From Planctomycetia bacterium (lineage in GTDB: Bacteria > Planctomycetota > Phycisphaerae > Phycisphaerales > SM1A02), in NCBI GenBank assembly GCA_009936695.1, contig JAACEA010000177.1:1-16086 (forward strand): a stretch of DNA of 16,086 nt. Direction: 5' to 3'. The notes below the pieces were generated by a model, which was given only the letters and a program-made list of their open reading frames with translations, was not told where the DNA came from and did no database searches. The translations under genes and the position numbers were made by a program. Positions 6,367 to 12,947 of this stretch are shown here, piece after piece. The stretch's first letter is position 1, and each line of letters starts with the position of its first letter.

Positions 6367-7056
6367 TCAGTTCGTGGAGACGATCCGCCGCAGGACGATG
6401 GGAGCCGCCGGGGCGTCCGAGACGGGCTTTCCGGTCGCGTCGAGGACGCGATCCACGAGCGTGATCGAATCGGAGGTGAGCGACATCCGCGACATGCGGT
6501 GCGTCGCACCGTCCTCGCTCCGGTCGCATCCGGTACCCCGGGTCTCCCCCGAGTAACCCTGCGGGTCGGATTCGAGATGGATCGCGCAGCCTTCGCGGGG
6601 GACCAGCAGGGCCGGATCGACGCGGTTGAAGAAGTCGGGGGTCTGCCAGGCCCCGGCGGGGGGCGACTCACCGGGAAGGAACGCGAACACCTCCACGAGC
6701 AGGCCGCCCTGGGCGTCGTTGCGGATCCGATGGATGTTCCGCGCATCGGTCCGGCTCGTCGCGCCGACCGTCGCCCGTTCCGCATAGAGCCACCGTCCAT
6801 CCTGGCGGTCCGGCCAGATCGGGCAGGCGTTCCATTCGAATCGAACGGCCGCGGCGTCTCGCGCGGTGGGCATCTCCGACTCGAAACCACCGCACAGCCA
6901 GGCTCGAACCTGCTCGACGTCCCTGGACATTCGTATCGGCGCCGCCACCGAAGACGTCTCGGTCCCGTTGCAGCCGACGTGAATCGGAAGGGTCAGCATG
7001 GTGAGCAGCAGGATCGACGGGATCGGTCGGATGAGCCGTTTTCGGGATGCCTTCAT
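6367..7056 (-). CDS. CpeT/CpcT-family exported protein, probable lipoprotein
   Basis: This 229-residue protein resembles the CpcT/CpeT family, known in cyanobacteria as phycobiliprotein chromophore lyases. Matching landmarks are WLCGGFES near residue 53, the CPIW and DGRWLYAERA segment (78-95), NIHRI (107-111), GCAIHLES (156-163), the YSGETRGTGC segment (168-177) and GATHRMSRMSL (183-193). The N-terminus has a basic start, a hydrophobic stretch (12-24) and Cys29 in IHVGC. This looks like a lipobox but is imperfect, because His sits at -3. The start at 7056 lacks a clear Shine-Dalgarno site. Nothing else in the window suggests photosynthesis or phycobilins, so bilin attachment is doubtful and the true ligand is unknown. 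The gene is convergent with prpB and divergent from prpC, which suggests independent transcription. Confidence 0.75.
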   Translation of the reverse strand: MKASRKRLIRPIPSILLLTMLTLPIHVGCNGTETSSVAAPIRMSRDVEQVRAWLCGGFESEMPTARDAAAVRFEWNACPIWPDRQDGRWLYAERATVGATSRTDARNIHRIRNDAQGGLLVEVFAFLPGESPPAGAWQTPDFFNRVDPALLVPREGCAIHLESDPQGYSGETRGTGCDRSEDGATHRMSRMSLTSDSITLVDRVLDATGKPVSDAPAAPIVLRRIVSTN

Positions 7057-7060
7057 GGCT

Positions 7061-7069
7061 GCAGTCTAC
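7061..7069 (-). promoter_or_regulatory. TAGACT -10-like element upstream of the CpeT-family gene
   Basis: On the minus strand GTAGACTGC resembles the CTAnnATGG elements of the neighbouring genes. TAGACT matches four of six -10 positions and ends only 6 nt before the start codon. A start site just downstream would give a nearly leaderless message, which would fit the missing Shine-Dalgarno site. This is weak evidence on its own. Confidence 0.3.
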
Positions 7070-7148
7070 GGTTCGGGCCACCCCGGGCGGCATCAACGGT
7101 GGAGAAGTCGTGATGGATCGGAATTCCGGTCTTCGAGATCCGGGATCG

Positions 7149-7157
7149 CTAGGATGG
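7149..7157 (+). promoter_or_regulatory. CTAnnATGG element (-10-like) upstream of prpC
   Basis: CTAGGATGG lies 54 nt before the GTG start. Its context (TCGCTAGGATGG) is almost the same as at prpB (TCGCTAGAATGG), so the two methylcitrate genes probably use the same promoter type. No standard -35 hexamer is apparent. Confidence 0.45.
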
Positions 7158-7211
7158 ACGGTCCGGATTCGGCGATCGCCGGAGCGGCTTCCCCCCAAGA
7201 AAGGACCCAAC

Positions 7212-8354
7212 GTGAGTTCCACCGCCACCGACACCCGCGGCCTCGCCGGCCAGACCATCGGGGAGACCGGGATCTGCTCGGTCAACCAGACGCAGTTGAT
7301 CTACCGTGGCTACGAGATCGCGGATCTCGCGGCGAACGCCACCTTCGAGGAGGTCTCGTTCCTGCTGCTGGTCGGTCACAAGCCGTCCGCCGACGAACTG
7401 GCGACCTTCAAGACGGATCTCGTCGCGATGCGGGTGGTGCCGGATTCGGTCGCCGCCGCGATCACCAGGATCGCCGAGGAGAGTCCCGACGCCCATCCGA
7501 TGAGCGTCGTGCGGACCGCCATCAGCCTGCTCGGCCATCTCGACCCGGACTGCGAGGACAACGGTCCCGAGGCCGAACTCCGGAAGTCGATGCGCCTGCT
7601 CGCCACGATTCCGGTGTGCATCGGCATCCACCAGCGGGCGCTCGAGGGCAAGCCGCCGGTCGCGCCCGATCCTTCACTCGACCACGCGGCGAACCTGCTC
7701 TGGTGCATGACCGGCGAGAAGCCGGGAGAGATCGCCGCGAAGGTGATGGACGTGTCCCTCATCCTCTATGCGGAGCACGACTTCAACGCGTCGACGTTCA
7801 CCTGCCGAGTCATCGCCTCGACCAACAGTGATCTGCATTCCGCGGTCTGTGGTGGTGTGGGAGCGCTCAAGGGCAACCTGCATGGCGGCGCCAACGAAGC
7901 CGCGATGGCGATGCTCGCCGACATCATGAAGGACACCGAGGACGGCTCCATGACGGTCGACGCCTGGATGGAGCGGGCGTTCACCGAGAAGCGGAAGTTG
8001 ATGGGCTTCGGCCACCGCGTCTACAAGAACGGCGACCACCGGGCCGGCATCCTCCGGGACTGGGGCCTTCGCTATGCCGCCGAGGAGAACGCCGACGCGA
8101 GCAAGTGGTTCGATCTGGGCGATGCGGTGCAGGGCATCATGCTCGACCAGAAGAACATCCACCCGAACGTCGACTTCCCCTGCGGGATGACCTACTTCGC
8201 GATGGGCATCCCCGTCCCGCAGTACACGCCGATCTTCGTCGCGAGCCGCATCACCGGTTGGTGCGCCCACATCATGGAACAGCACGCGAACAATCGGATC
8301 ATCCGGCCCCTCGCGGAGTATTCGGGCCCGGCGCTGATGAAGTGGAACGGCTGA
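7212..8354 (+). CDS. prpC: 2-Methylcitrate synthase / type II citrate synthase family
   Basis: This enzyme condenses propionyl-CoA (or acetyl-CoA) with oxaloacetate to give 2-methylcitrate (or citrate). The 380-residue product has the PrpC-like order of motifs: ETGICSVN and LIYRGYEIADLA near the N-terminus, LYAEHDFNASTF, LHGGANE with His224, GFGHRVYK with His268, and a downstream Asp321 (NVDF), the expected His-His-Asp catalytic set. WCAHIMEQHANNRIIRP near the end is also typical. PrpC and short citrate synthases are close relatives. PrpC is preferred here because prpB lies 0.9 kb away under a near-identical promoter-like element. The GTG at 7212 follows AAAGGA by 6 nt and gives the usual family length. 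The open frame further upstream runs through the promoter region and has no family similarity. A strong shared terminator follows. Confidence 0.85.
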   Translation: MSSTATDTRGLAGQTIGETGICSVNQTQLIYRGYEIADLAANATFEEVSFLLLVGHKPSADELATFKTDLVAMRVVPDSVAAAITRIAEESPDAHPMSVVRTAISLLGHLDPDCEDNGPEAELRKSMRLLATIPVCIGIHQRALEGKPPVAPDPSLDHAANLLWCMTGEKPGEIAAKVMDVSLILYAEHDFNASTFTCRVIASTNSDLHSAVCGGVGALKGNLHGGANEAAMAMLADIMKDTEDGSMTVDAWMERAFTEKRKLMGFGHRVYKNGDHRAGILRDWGLRYAAEENADASKWFDLGDAVQGIMLDQKNIHPNVDFPCGMTYFAMGIPVPQYTPIFVASRITGWCAHIMEQHANNRIIRPLAEYSGPALMKWNG

Positions 8355-8388
8355 CCGACCGTCGTTCGCCCGCTCGAGTCGAAGAACA

Positions 8389-8425
8389 GGGGCCGTCCGA
8401 TCCAGAGATCGGACGGCCCCTTCTT
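8389..8425. terminator. Bidirectional terminator between prpC and the protease gene
   Basis: A perfect 14-bp stem pairs 8389-8402 with 8407-8420 around a CAGA tetraloop, followed on the plus strand by TTCTT and on the minus strand by TGTTCTTC. It starts about 34 bp after prpC and 28 bp past the end of the convergent protease gene, so it can serve both. Confidence 0.85.
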
Positions 8426-8448
8426 CATGCGCGGGCGGAGTTCGAGAA

Positions 8449-11400
8449 TCAGAACTCGCACGCACCGATGATGTCGTCACCCGACGGGATGCCGACGACG
8501 CTTCCGATGACGAACGCCGCGAACGAGCCGCTGGTGGACGAGCCGAGGGTCGACGGCATGAAGTCGAACAGATCCTCGTCCGCGCCGGCGAGCCCCGTCA
8601 CCGAGAAGGAGCCCCGAGTCGAAAGCGAGATGATTCCCAGCGCCTCGTTGATCGAGACCGCGTCGACGTCCTCGGCGCTCGAGGTCGAGAGCCCGACATC
8701 GCTTCCGTCGAAGTAGGGGGCGAACGTCCCGGCGGTCGTCGCACCGAGCGAGGAGGGGCTGAATGCGAGGAGATCCTCGTCGTTGCCCCGGACGGAACCG
8801 ACCCGGTGGCCACCCTGCGTGGAAAGGACGAGCGTCCCATCGTCGAGCACGTCGAGCCCGTCGATGTCCTCGCCGTTGGTCGTCAGGGCCACGTCACTGC
8901 CGTCGAACCAGAGCGAGAAGGAGCCTGCCGTCGCGGCGCCGAGCTGAGTCGGTGTGAAGCGGACGATGTCGGAGTCGTCGAAGGTGACGCCTCCGACGGT
9001 GCCCCCGGCCGTGAAGGAGAACAGGAGATCGCCGTCGTCCAGGCGGTCGAGCGCGCTGATCCGGAAGCCGCCGAGTCCGACGTCACTGCCGTCGAACCAG
9101 AGGGTGGCTTCATTGGTCGCGAGATCGATCGCCACGACGTCTTCGTCGCGGGCCACGCCGAACGAGAAGGTCGGGTTGCCCAGAATGGCGAGCAGCACAA
9201 CATCTCCATCGTCGCCACCGCCACCGCCGCCGCCATCGTCAGGCTCGGTGATCGAAAGGGTGCCGGAACCCGCACCGTCGGCCGCGAATGCACCGATCAC
9301 GACGATGTATTCCGTGCCGGCAACCGCGTCGAACGTGAGGCTCGAGGTCATCGCGGCGCAATCCGGACCGTCATCGTTGCACGCGATGCCGACGGTGTCG
9401 CTGCAATTCGCGAGCACCGCGATCCGGGTGTCGAAATCCGCCGCATCGCAGGTCGACACGGTGTGCGCCCCATCGACCGCCGCGGTGAAGCGGTACCAGT
9501 TCGCGTTGTAGATCGGTCCGCAATCACCGAGGGCGAGATCACCGCTTCCGACCGTGGTGCCGAAGTCCGTCTCACCGAGGGCGACCGTCGTCGCCTCGTC
9601 GCAGGGGTTTCCACCACCACCGCCACCACCGCCGCCGCCGTCATCGGGTTCCGTGAGGGCGAGCGAACCACTTCCCGTGTTTCCACTGCTGTAGCCACCG
9701 AGCGCGATCACGTAGGTCTCGCCGGCCACGCCATCGAAGTCGAGTGCCGACGTGTATCCGGAGCATCCGGAGGCGTCGTCGTTGCAGGCGATGACCGAGG
9801 CGACGTCGCAGGTGCCGAACACCGCGATCTTGGTGTCGAAGTTCGCGGCGTTGCAGGTGGAGAGGGTGTGGGTACCGGTGACGGACGCCGTGAAGGCGTA
9901 CCAGTTCACGTCATAGATCGAGCCGCATCCCCCGGGGGCCACGTTGCCGGCCCCGGCCGTGGTGCTGAACGGCGTCGTTCCGGCCTGGATCGCGATCGCG
10001 TTGTCACATGGTGTTCCACCGCCACCGCCACCGCCACCGCCACCGCCACCGCCACCGCCACCACCACCGCCCGAGATCGCGGCGAGTGCATTGGCCGCGT
10101 TCACCCGACCGGATCCCATCTGGCCGCTGAACGAGGAGATCGGGTCGGCGGAGTCGCGAATCGCCGCCCAGACCTCGGCTGCGGTCGCGGTCGGCGACTG
10201 TGACCAGGTGAGCGCCGCGACGCTCGCGACCAGCGGAGTCGCCATCGACGTGCCGCTGAGATAGGCGTATCCGTCGGCGTTCGGGGAGTTGCTGTCGTGG
10301 TAGGTGGCGAGGATGCTCACGCCCGGGGCGCTGATGTCCACCCACGATCCGTAGCTCGAGAATGACGCCTTGGAGTCATCGGTGTCCAGAGCGCCGACGG
10401 AGTAGCAGTCGCTCCGGGAGTTGACGTAGCCCTGGCTCGTGTTGTTGCTGTTGCCCGCGGCCACGAAGACGATTCCGCCCGACGCGATGAAGTAGTCGAT
10501 CGCCGCGGCGAGCCCGCCGCTGTTCGAACTTCCCCAGCTGCAGCTCGCGATCCTGGCGCCGTTCTGCGCGGCGTAGTAGAACGCTTCGGCGGCGGCGGCC
10601 ATGCCCACGAACCCGGCTTCGGATCCGTTGTAGTTCGAGGAGTGCCCCATCTTGAGAGCCATGATGCGGACGCCGTTGCCGGTGGTGGAGGGGCTGCCGT
10701 TCCCGAATCCGCCGGCCGGACTGGCCACGCCGGTGCCGTTGTTGTTCATCGCGCCGACGATGCCGGCGCAGTGGGTTCCGTGCCCGTTGAAGTCGCGTGG
10801 GTCGTTGTCGGCGCCGTTGCAGTCCTCGCCCGGCCAGCAGCCGAAGCCGTACAGGGGACTCGTGATGAAGTCGTATCCGACGATGTCGTCGACGAAGCCG
10901 TTGCCGTCGTCGTCGACTCCGGGCGTTCCGTTCGCCTCGGCCTGATTGCGCCACATGTTTCCGCCGGCCGATCCGAGGTCTCCCGCGACCGCGGCGTTCC
11001 CCGCGAGATCGTCGTGATACCACTGGACGCCGGTGTCGAGGACCGCGACCACGACCGAAGCGTCACCGGTCTGCACGTCCCACGCTTCGGGCGCGTCGAC
11101 GTCGGCGTCGTTGGCCTGGGAGAGATGCCAGCAACTGGCGAGATAGGGGTCGTTCGTGGTGGCATGCACGGGGTGCACGCCGATCGGCTCTGCATTCCTG
11201 ACCAGCGGGTGCGCCAGGGCGAGGGCGAGCGCGCCGTCGAGGCCGCCGGGGACCGCGGCGGGGTCGATCGTCACCACGTGATGATTCGAAAGGTCGGGGC
11301 GGCCGTCCTTGGGAGCGACGGGTGCGTTGGGGAACTGGGGTCTGATCGCGCGCGATCCGATCAGTTCCAGCAACGTGGCGGTCTCGGGCGAGCCGGCGCG

Positions 11401-11622
11401 GATCGAGACGCCGTCGTTCCGGCTCTCGAGAATCGCACGGGTTCCAGCCCGCCTGAATTCGATCACCAGCTGATCGGGGACGACCAGATCCGCCGGGACG
11501 TCGGCGTTCGGGGCGGCGATGACGCGGGGAGCGGCATCGCGAGCAGGGGTCGTGGGTGGAATCGCCGCGATCGTCGCGGTACAGACGCCGATGGCGAGGA
11601 TCGAGCTGGCGGTAGTCTTCAT
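8449..11622 (-). CDS. Secreted subtilisin-like (S8) serine protease with C-terminal repeat domains
   Basis: This 1057-residue exported protease has a signal peptide (about 1-27) and an N-terminal propeptide-like region (about 45-150, VVPDQLVIEFR onward). The S8 domain (about 160-515) has catalytic Asp196 (VAVLDTGV), His281 (GHGTHCAG) and Ser459 (GTSMATP), with oxyanion Asn391 (AAGN). A run of 19 glycines (518-536) leads to two similar Cys-containing beta domains of PPC type (starting about 539 and 674), each followed by a Gly-rich linker after EPDD. From about 800 to the end come roughly 63-65-residue repeats built on FDGSDVGL and a D-D-LL-S strand pattern. The ATG at 11622 follows GGAG by 7 nt and is the start that puts the signal peptide at the N-terminus. 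The likely role is extracellular protein degradation. The C-terminal repeats may bind substrate or surface. No sorting signal is obvious. Confidence 0.93.
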   Translation of the reverse strand: MKTTASSILAIGVCTATIAAIPPTTPARDAAPRVIAAPNADVPADLVVPDQLVIEFRRAGTRAILESRNDGVSIRAGSPETATLLELIGSRAIRPQFPNAPVAPKDGRPDLSNHHVVTIDPAAVPGGLDGALALALAHPLVRNAEPIGVHPVHATTNDPYLASCWHLSQANDADVDAPEAWDVQTGDASVVVAVLDTGVQWYHDDLAGNAAVAGDLGSAGGNMWRNQAEANGTPGVDDDGNGFVDDIVGYDFITSPLYGFGCWPGEDCNGADNDPRDFNGHGTHCAGIVGAMNNNGTGVASPAGGFGNGSPSTTGNGVRIMALKMGHSSNYNGSEAGFVGMAAAAEAFYYAAQNGARIASCSWGSSNSGGLAAAIDYFIASGGIVFVAAGNSNNTSQGYVNSRSDCYSVGALDTDDSKASFSSYGSWVDISAPGVSILATYHDSNSPNADGYAYLSGTSMATPLVASVAALTWSQSPTATAAEVWAAIRDSADPISSFSGQMGSGRVNAANALAAISGGGGGGGGGGGGGGGGGGGTPCDNAIAIQAGTTPFSTTAGAGNVAPGGCGSIYDVNWYAFTASVTGTHTLSTCNAANFDTKIAVFGTCDVASVIACNDDASGCSGYTSALDFDGVAGETYVIALGGYSSGNTGSGSLALTEPDDGGGGGGGGGGNPCDEATTVALGETDFGTTVGSGDLALGDCGPIYNANWYRFTAAVDGAHTVSTCDAADFDTRIAVLANCSDTVGIACNDDGPDCAAMTSSLTFDAVAGTEYIVVIGAFAADGAGSGTLSITEPDDGGGGGGGDDGDVVLLAILGNPTFSFGVARDEDVVAIDLATNEATLWFDGSDVGLGGFRISALDRLDDGDLLFSFTAGGTVGGVTFDDSDIVRFTPTQLGAATAGSFSLWFDGSDVALTTNGEDIDGLDVLDDGTLVLSTQGGHRVGSVRGNDEDLLAFSPSSLGATTAGTFAPYFDGSDVGLSTSSAEDVDAVSINEALGIISLSTRGSFSVTGLAGADEDLFDFMPSTLGSSTSGSFAAFVIGSVVGIPSGDDIIGACEF
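8690..9110 (-). repeat. FDGSDVGL-type internal repeats in the protease C-terminus
   Basis: Three clear units carry FDGSDVGL or FDGSDVAL near 9090, 8900 and 8705. They are spaced 63 and about 65 codons apart. A fourth, degenerate unit (VIGSVVGI) lies near 8500. A 22-bp stretch is identical at 8892-8913 and 9081-9102, which points to recent tandem duplication. Confidence 0.8.
10015..10071 (-). repeat. CCACCG hexanucleotide microsatellite coding for polyglycine
   Basis: Seven perfect CCACCG units (10016-10057) followed by two near-perfect ones encode the 19-glycine linker between the protease domain and the first accessory domain. Slippage by whole units keeps the frame and would change linker length. 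Two shorter Gly-rich tracts of the same kind lie near 9610-9640 and 9217-9235. Confidence 0.85.
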
Positions 11623-12004
11623 GTTCCGGCTCCGGAAAGTGCGAGTGCAGGCAGTCGCCAGGCACTCGAGGTAAGGACTGGGTCGGTGGACGATCCGACG
11701 CAGGCTTCGAACTGGAGAGTGCTCGTGGGACCTTCGTCCGGGCGGACGACCACGTCCCGCTGGGCCGCCCCGGAAGAAGGGCGCCTCGCAGGCCGATTGA
11801 TCATGTCTGGCGGCAGTGAGCCGATTTTGGACATGTCGTTCCCCGAGAGCCTGAGGCACTGGGGCCGGCGTGGATGACGACGGCGGGTCCGATGCCTCGG
11901 TCGCTGGAAACTACCGGCCTGCCTCTGAAATTGACATCTTAAAACCCCTAGATTCCCCAGATTGCCATCGAAGCGGGGCTCAGGGCCGGAAACCGGCGGT
12001 CCCG
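11623..12004. other. Divergent intergenic region with no supported gene
   Basis: This 427-bp gap (to 12049) separates the divergent protease and dehydrogenase genes. I see no supported protein or RNA gene here. Frames that are open through it are extensions of neighbours without signal peptide or family similarity. It contains a perfect TTGACA at 11931-11936, but no -10 at 16-18 bp. The only -10-like TAGATT (11949-11954) is 12 bp away. An A/T-richer patch at 11927-11965 is the most promoter-like part. I recognised no riboswitch. Confidence 0.5.
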
Positions 12005-12013
12005 CTACCATCG
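12005..12013 (+). promoter_or_regulatory. CTAnnAT element (-10-like) upstream of the dehydrogenase
   Basis: CTACCATCG in the context CCGCTACCATCG lies 36 nt before the start codon and follows the CTAnnATGG pattern seen upstream of prpB, prpC and the sigma factor, with one mismatch. No -35 is apparent. Confidence 0.35.
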
Positions 12014-12049
12014 CGACCCCGATCACCGAACCGAACCTCCGAGGTCGCC

Positions 12050-12913
12050 ATGTCCCACGAAGTCAACAGCATCGCCGTCATCGGCGCCGGAACCATGGGT
12101 TCCGGCATCGCCCTCATCGCCGCCACCAGCGGCATCGACGCCTTCCAGGTCGACGTCTCGACCGAGCAGCTGGAGCGGGCGAAGGCCTACCACGCGAAGG
12201 TCCTCGGACGGAACGTCCAGAAGGAACGCATGACACAGGCGGAGATGGACGCGGCACTCGCGCGCATCAGTTACGTCGGCGACATGGCAGACGCCGGGGT
12301 CGCGGACTGGGCGGTGGAAGCGGCCACCGAGAATCCCGAGGTCAAGGCGAAGATCTTCCAATCGATGCGGGCGACGTTTCCCGAGCACGCGGTGCTCGCG
12401 ACGAACACCAGCTCGATCTCCATCACGCGGATCGCGACCGCGACGGGTGATGCCGCGGATCGTGTCGTCGGCATGCACTTCTTCAATCCGGTTCCGGTGA
12501 TGAAGCTGGTCGAGGTCATCAAGGGACTCGCGACGAGTGAAGAGACCGTCGCCCGGACGGTGGCGCTCGCCGAGCGGATGGGCAAGACGCCGATTCCCGC
12601 CAACGATCGCGCCGGCTTCGTCTCCAATCGCGTCCTCATGCCGCTCATCAACGAGGCCTTCCTCGCCTGGATGGAGGGTGTGGCCGAGCCCGAGGCGATC
12701 GACGAGATCATGAAGCTGGGTTGCAACTTCCCGATGGGGCCGCTTCGGCTCGCCGACTTCATCGGCCTCGACGTCTGCCACGACATCATGATGGTGCTCT
12801 ACCGGGAGCTGGGCGACCAGAAGTTCTTCCCCTGCCCGCTGCTCCGGCAGCTGGTGACCGCCGGCCGACTCGGCGACAAGTCCGGACACGGGGTCTACGA
12901 CCACAGCCGGTGA
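12050..12913 (+). CDS. 3-Hydroxybutyryl-CoA dehydrogenase
   Basis: This NAD(P)-dependent enzyme interconverts 3-hydroxyacyl-CoA (typically 3-hydroxybutyryl-CoA) and acetoacetyl-CoA in the cytoplasm. The 287-residue single-chain product fits the Hbd/PaaH/FadB2 family. It has the dinucleotide-binding loop GAGTMGSG (12-19), NTSSISI, the catalytic HFFNPVPVMKLVE with His143, NDRAGFVSNR and the C-terminal helical domain (from about 185) containing PMGPLRLADFIGLD and ending in DKSGHGVYD. It lacks the hydratase domain of FadB-type fusions. The ATG at 12050 follows GAGG by 5 nt. It is probably monocistronic. The convergent propeller gene ends only 34 bp downstream, with no clear terminator between them. 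Its job may be butyryl-CoA or fatty acid oxidation, linked to the acyl-CoA mutase 1.8 kb away. The sequence alone does not settle its direction or chain-length preference. Confidence 0.93.
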   Translation: MSHEVNSIAVIGAGTMGSGIALIAATSGIDAFQVDVSTEQLERAKAYHAKVLGRNVQKERMTQAEMDAALARISYVGDMADAGVADWAVEAATENPEVKAKIFQSMRATFPEHAVLATNTSSISITRIATATGDAADRVVGMHFFNPVPVMKLVEVIKGLATSEETVARTVALAERMGKTPIPANDRAGFVSNRVLMPLINEAFLAWMEGVAEPEAIDEIMKLGCNFPMGPLRLADFIGLDVCHDIMMVLYRELGDQKFFPCPLLRQLVTAGRLGDKSGHGVYDHSR

Positions 12914-12947
12914 CGGAGTGCGGCCCGCGGTCCCGCGACCCGGCCCG

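Noticed and set aside
5084..6529. A 481-residue minus-strand frame across the kinase end and prpB.
   Set aside because: It spans an intergenic region and two well-supported genes, is Arg- and Asp-rich in the way GC-rich shadow frames are, and has no domain.
10015..10071. Repeat array considered as CRISPR or tandem regulatory array.
   Set aside because: It is a hexanucleotide microsatellite in frame within a polyglycine linker, with no spacers.
8449..11859. A protease start 79 codons upstream at 11859.
   Set aside because: The upstream extension is Arg-rich, would bury the signal peptide inside the protein, and the ATG at 11622 has a good ribosome-binding site.
8806..11877. Long plus-strand frames opposite the protease gene (8806-10203 and 10642-11877).
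   Set aside because: They are mirror frames of a GC-rich gene with strong domain evidence, contain no recognisable domain and have no ribosome-binding site.
11931..11954. A perfect TTGACA followed by TAGATT as a promoter for the dehydrogenase.
   Set aside because: The spacing is 12 bp, far from the usual 16-18, and no other -10 lies at a suitable distance.
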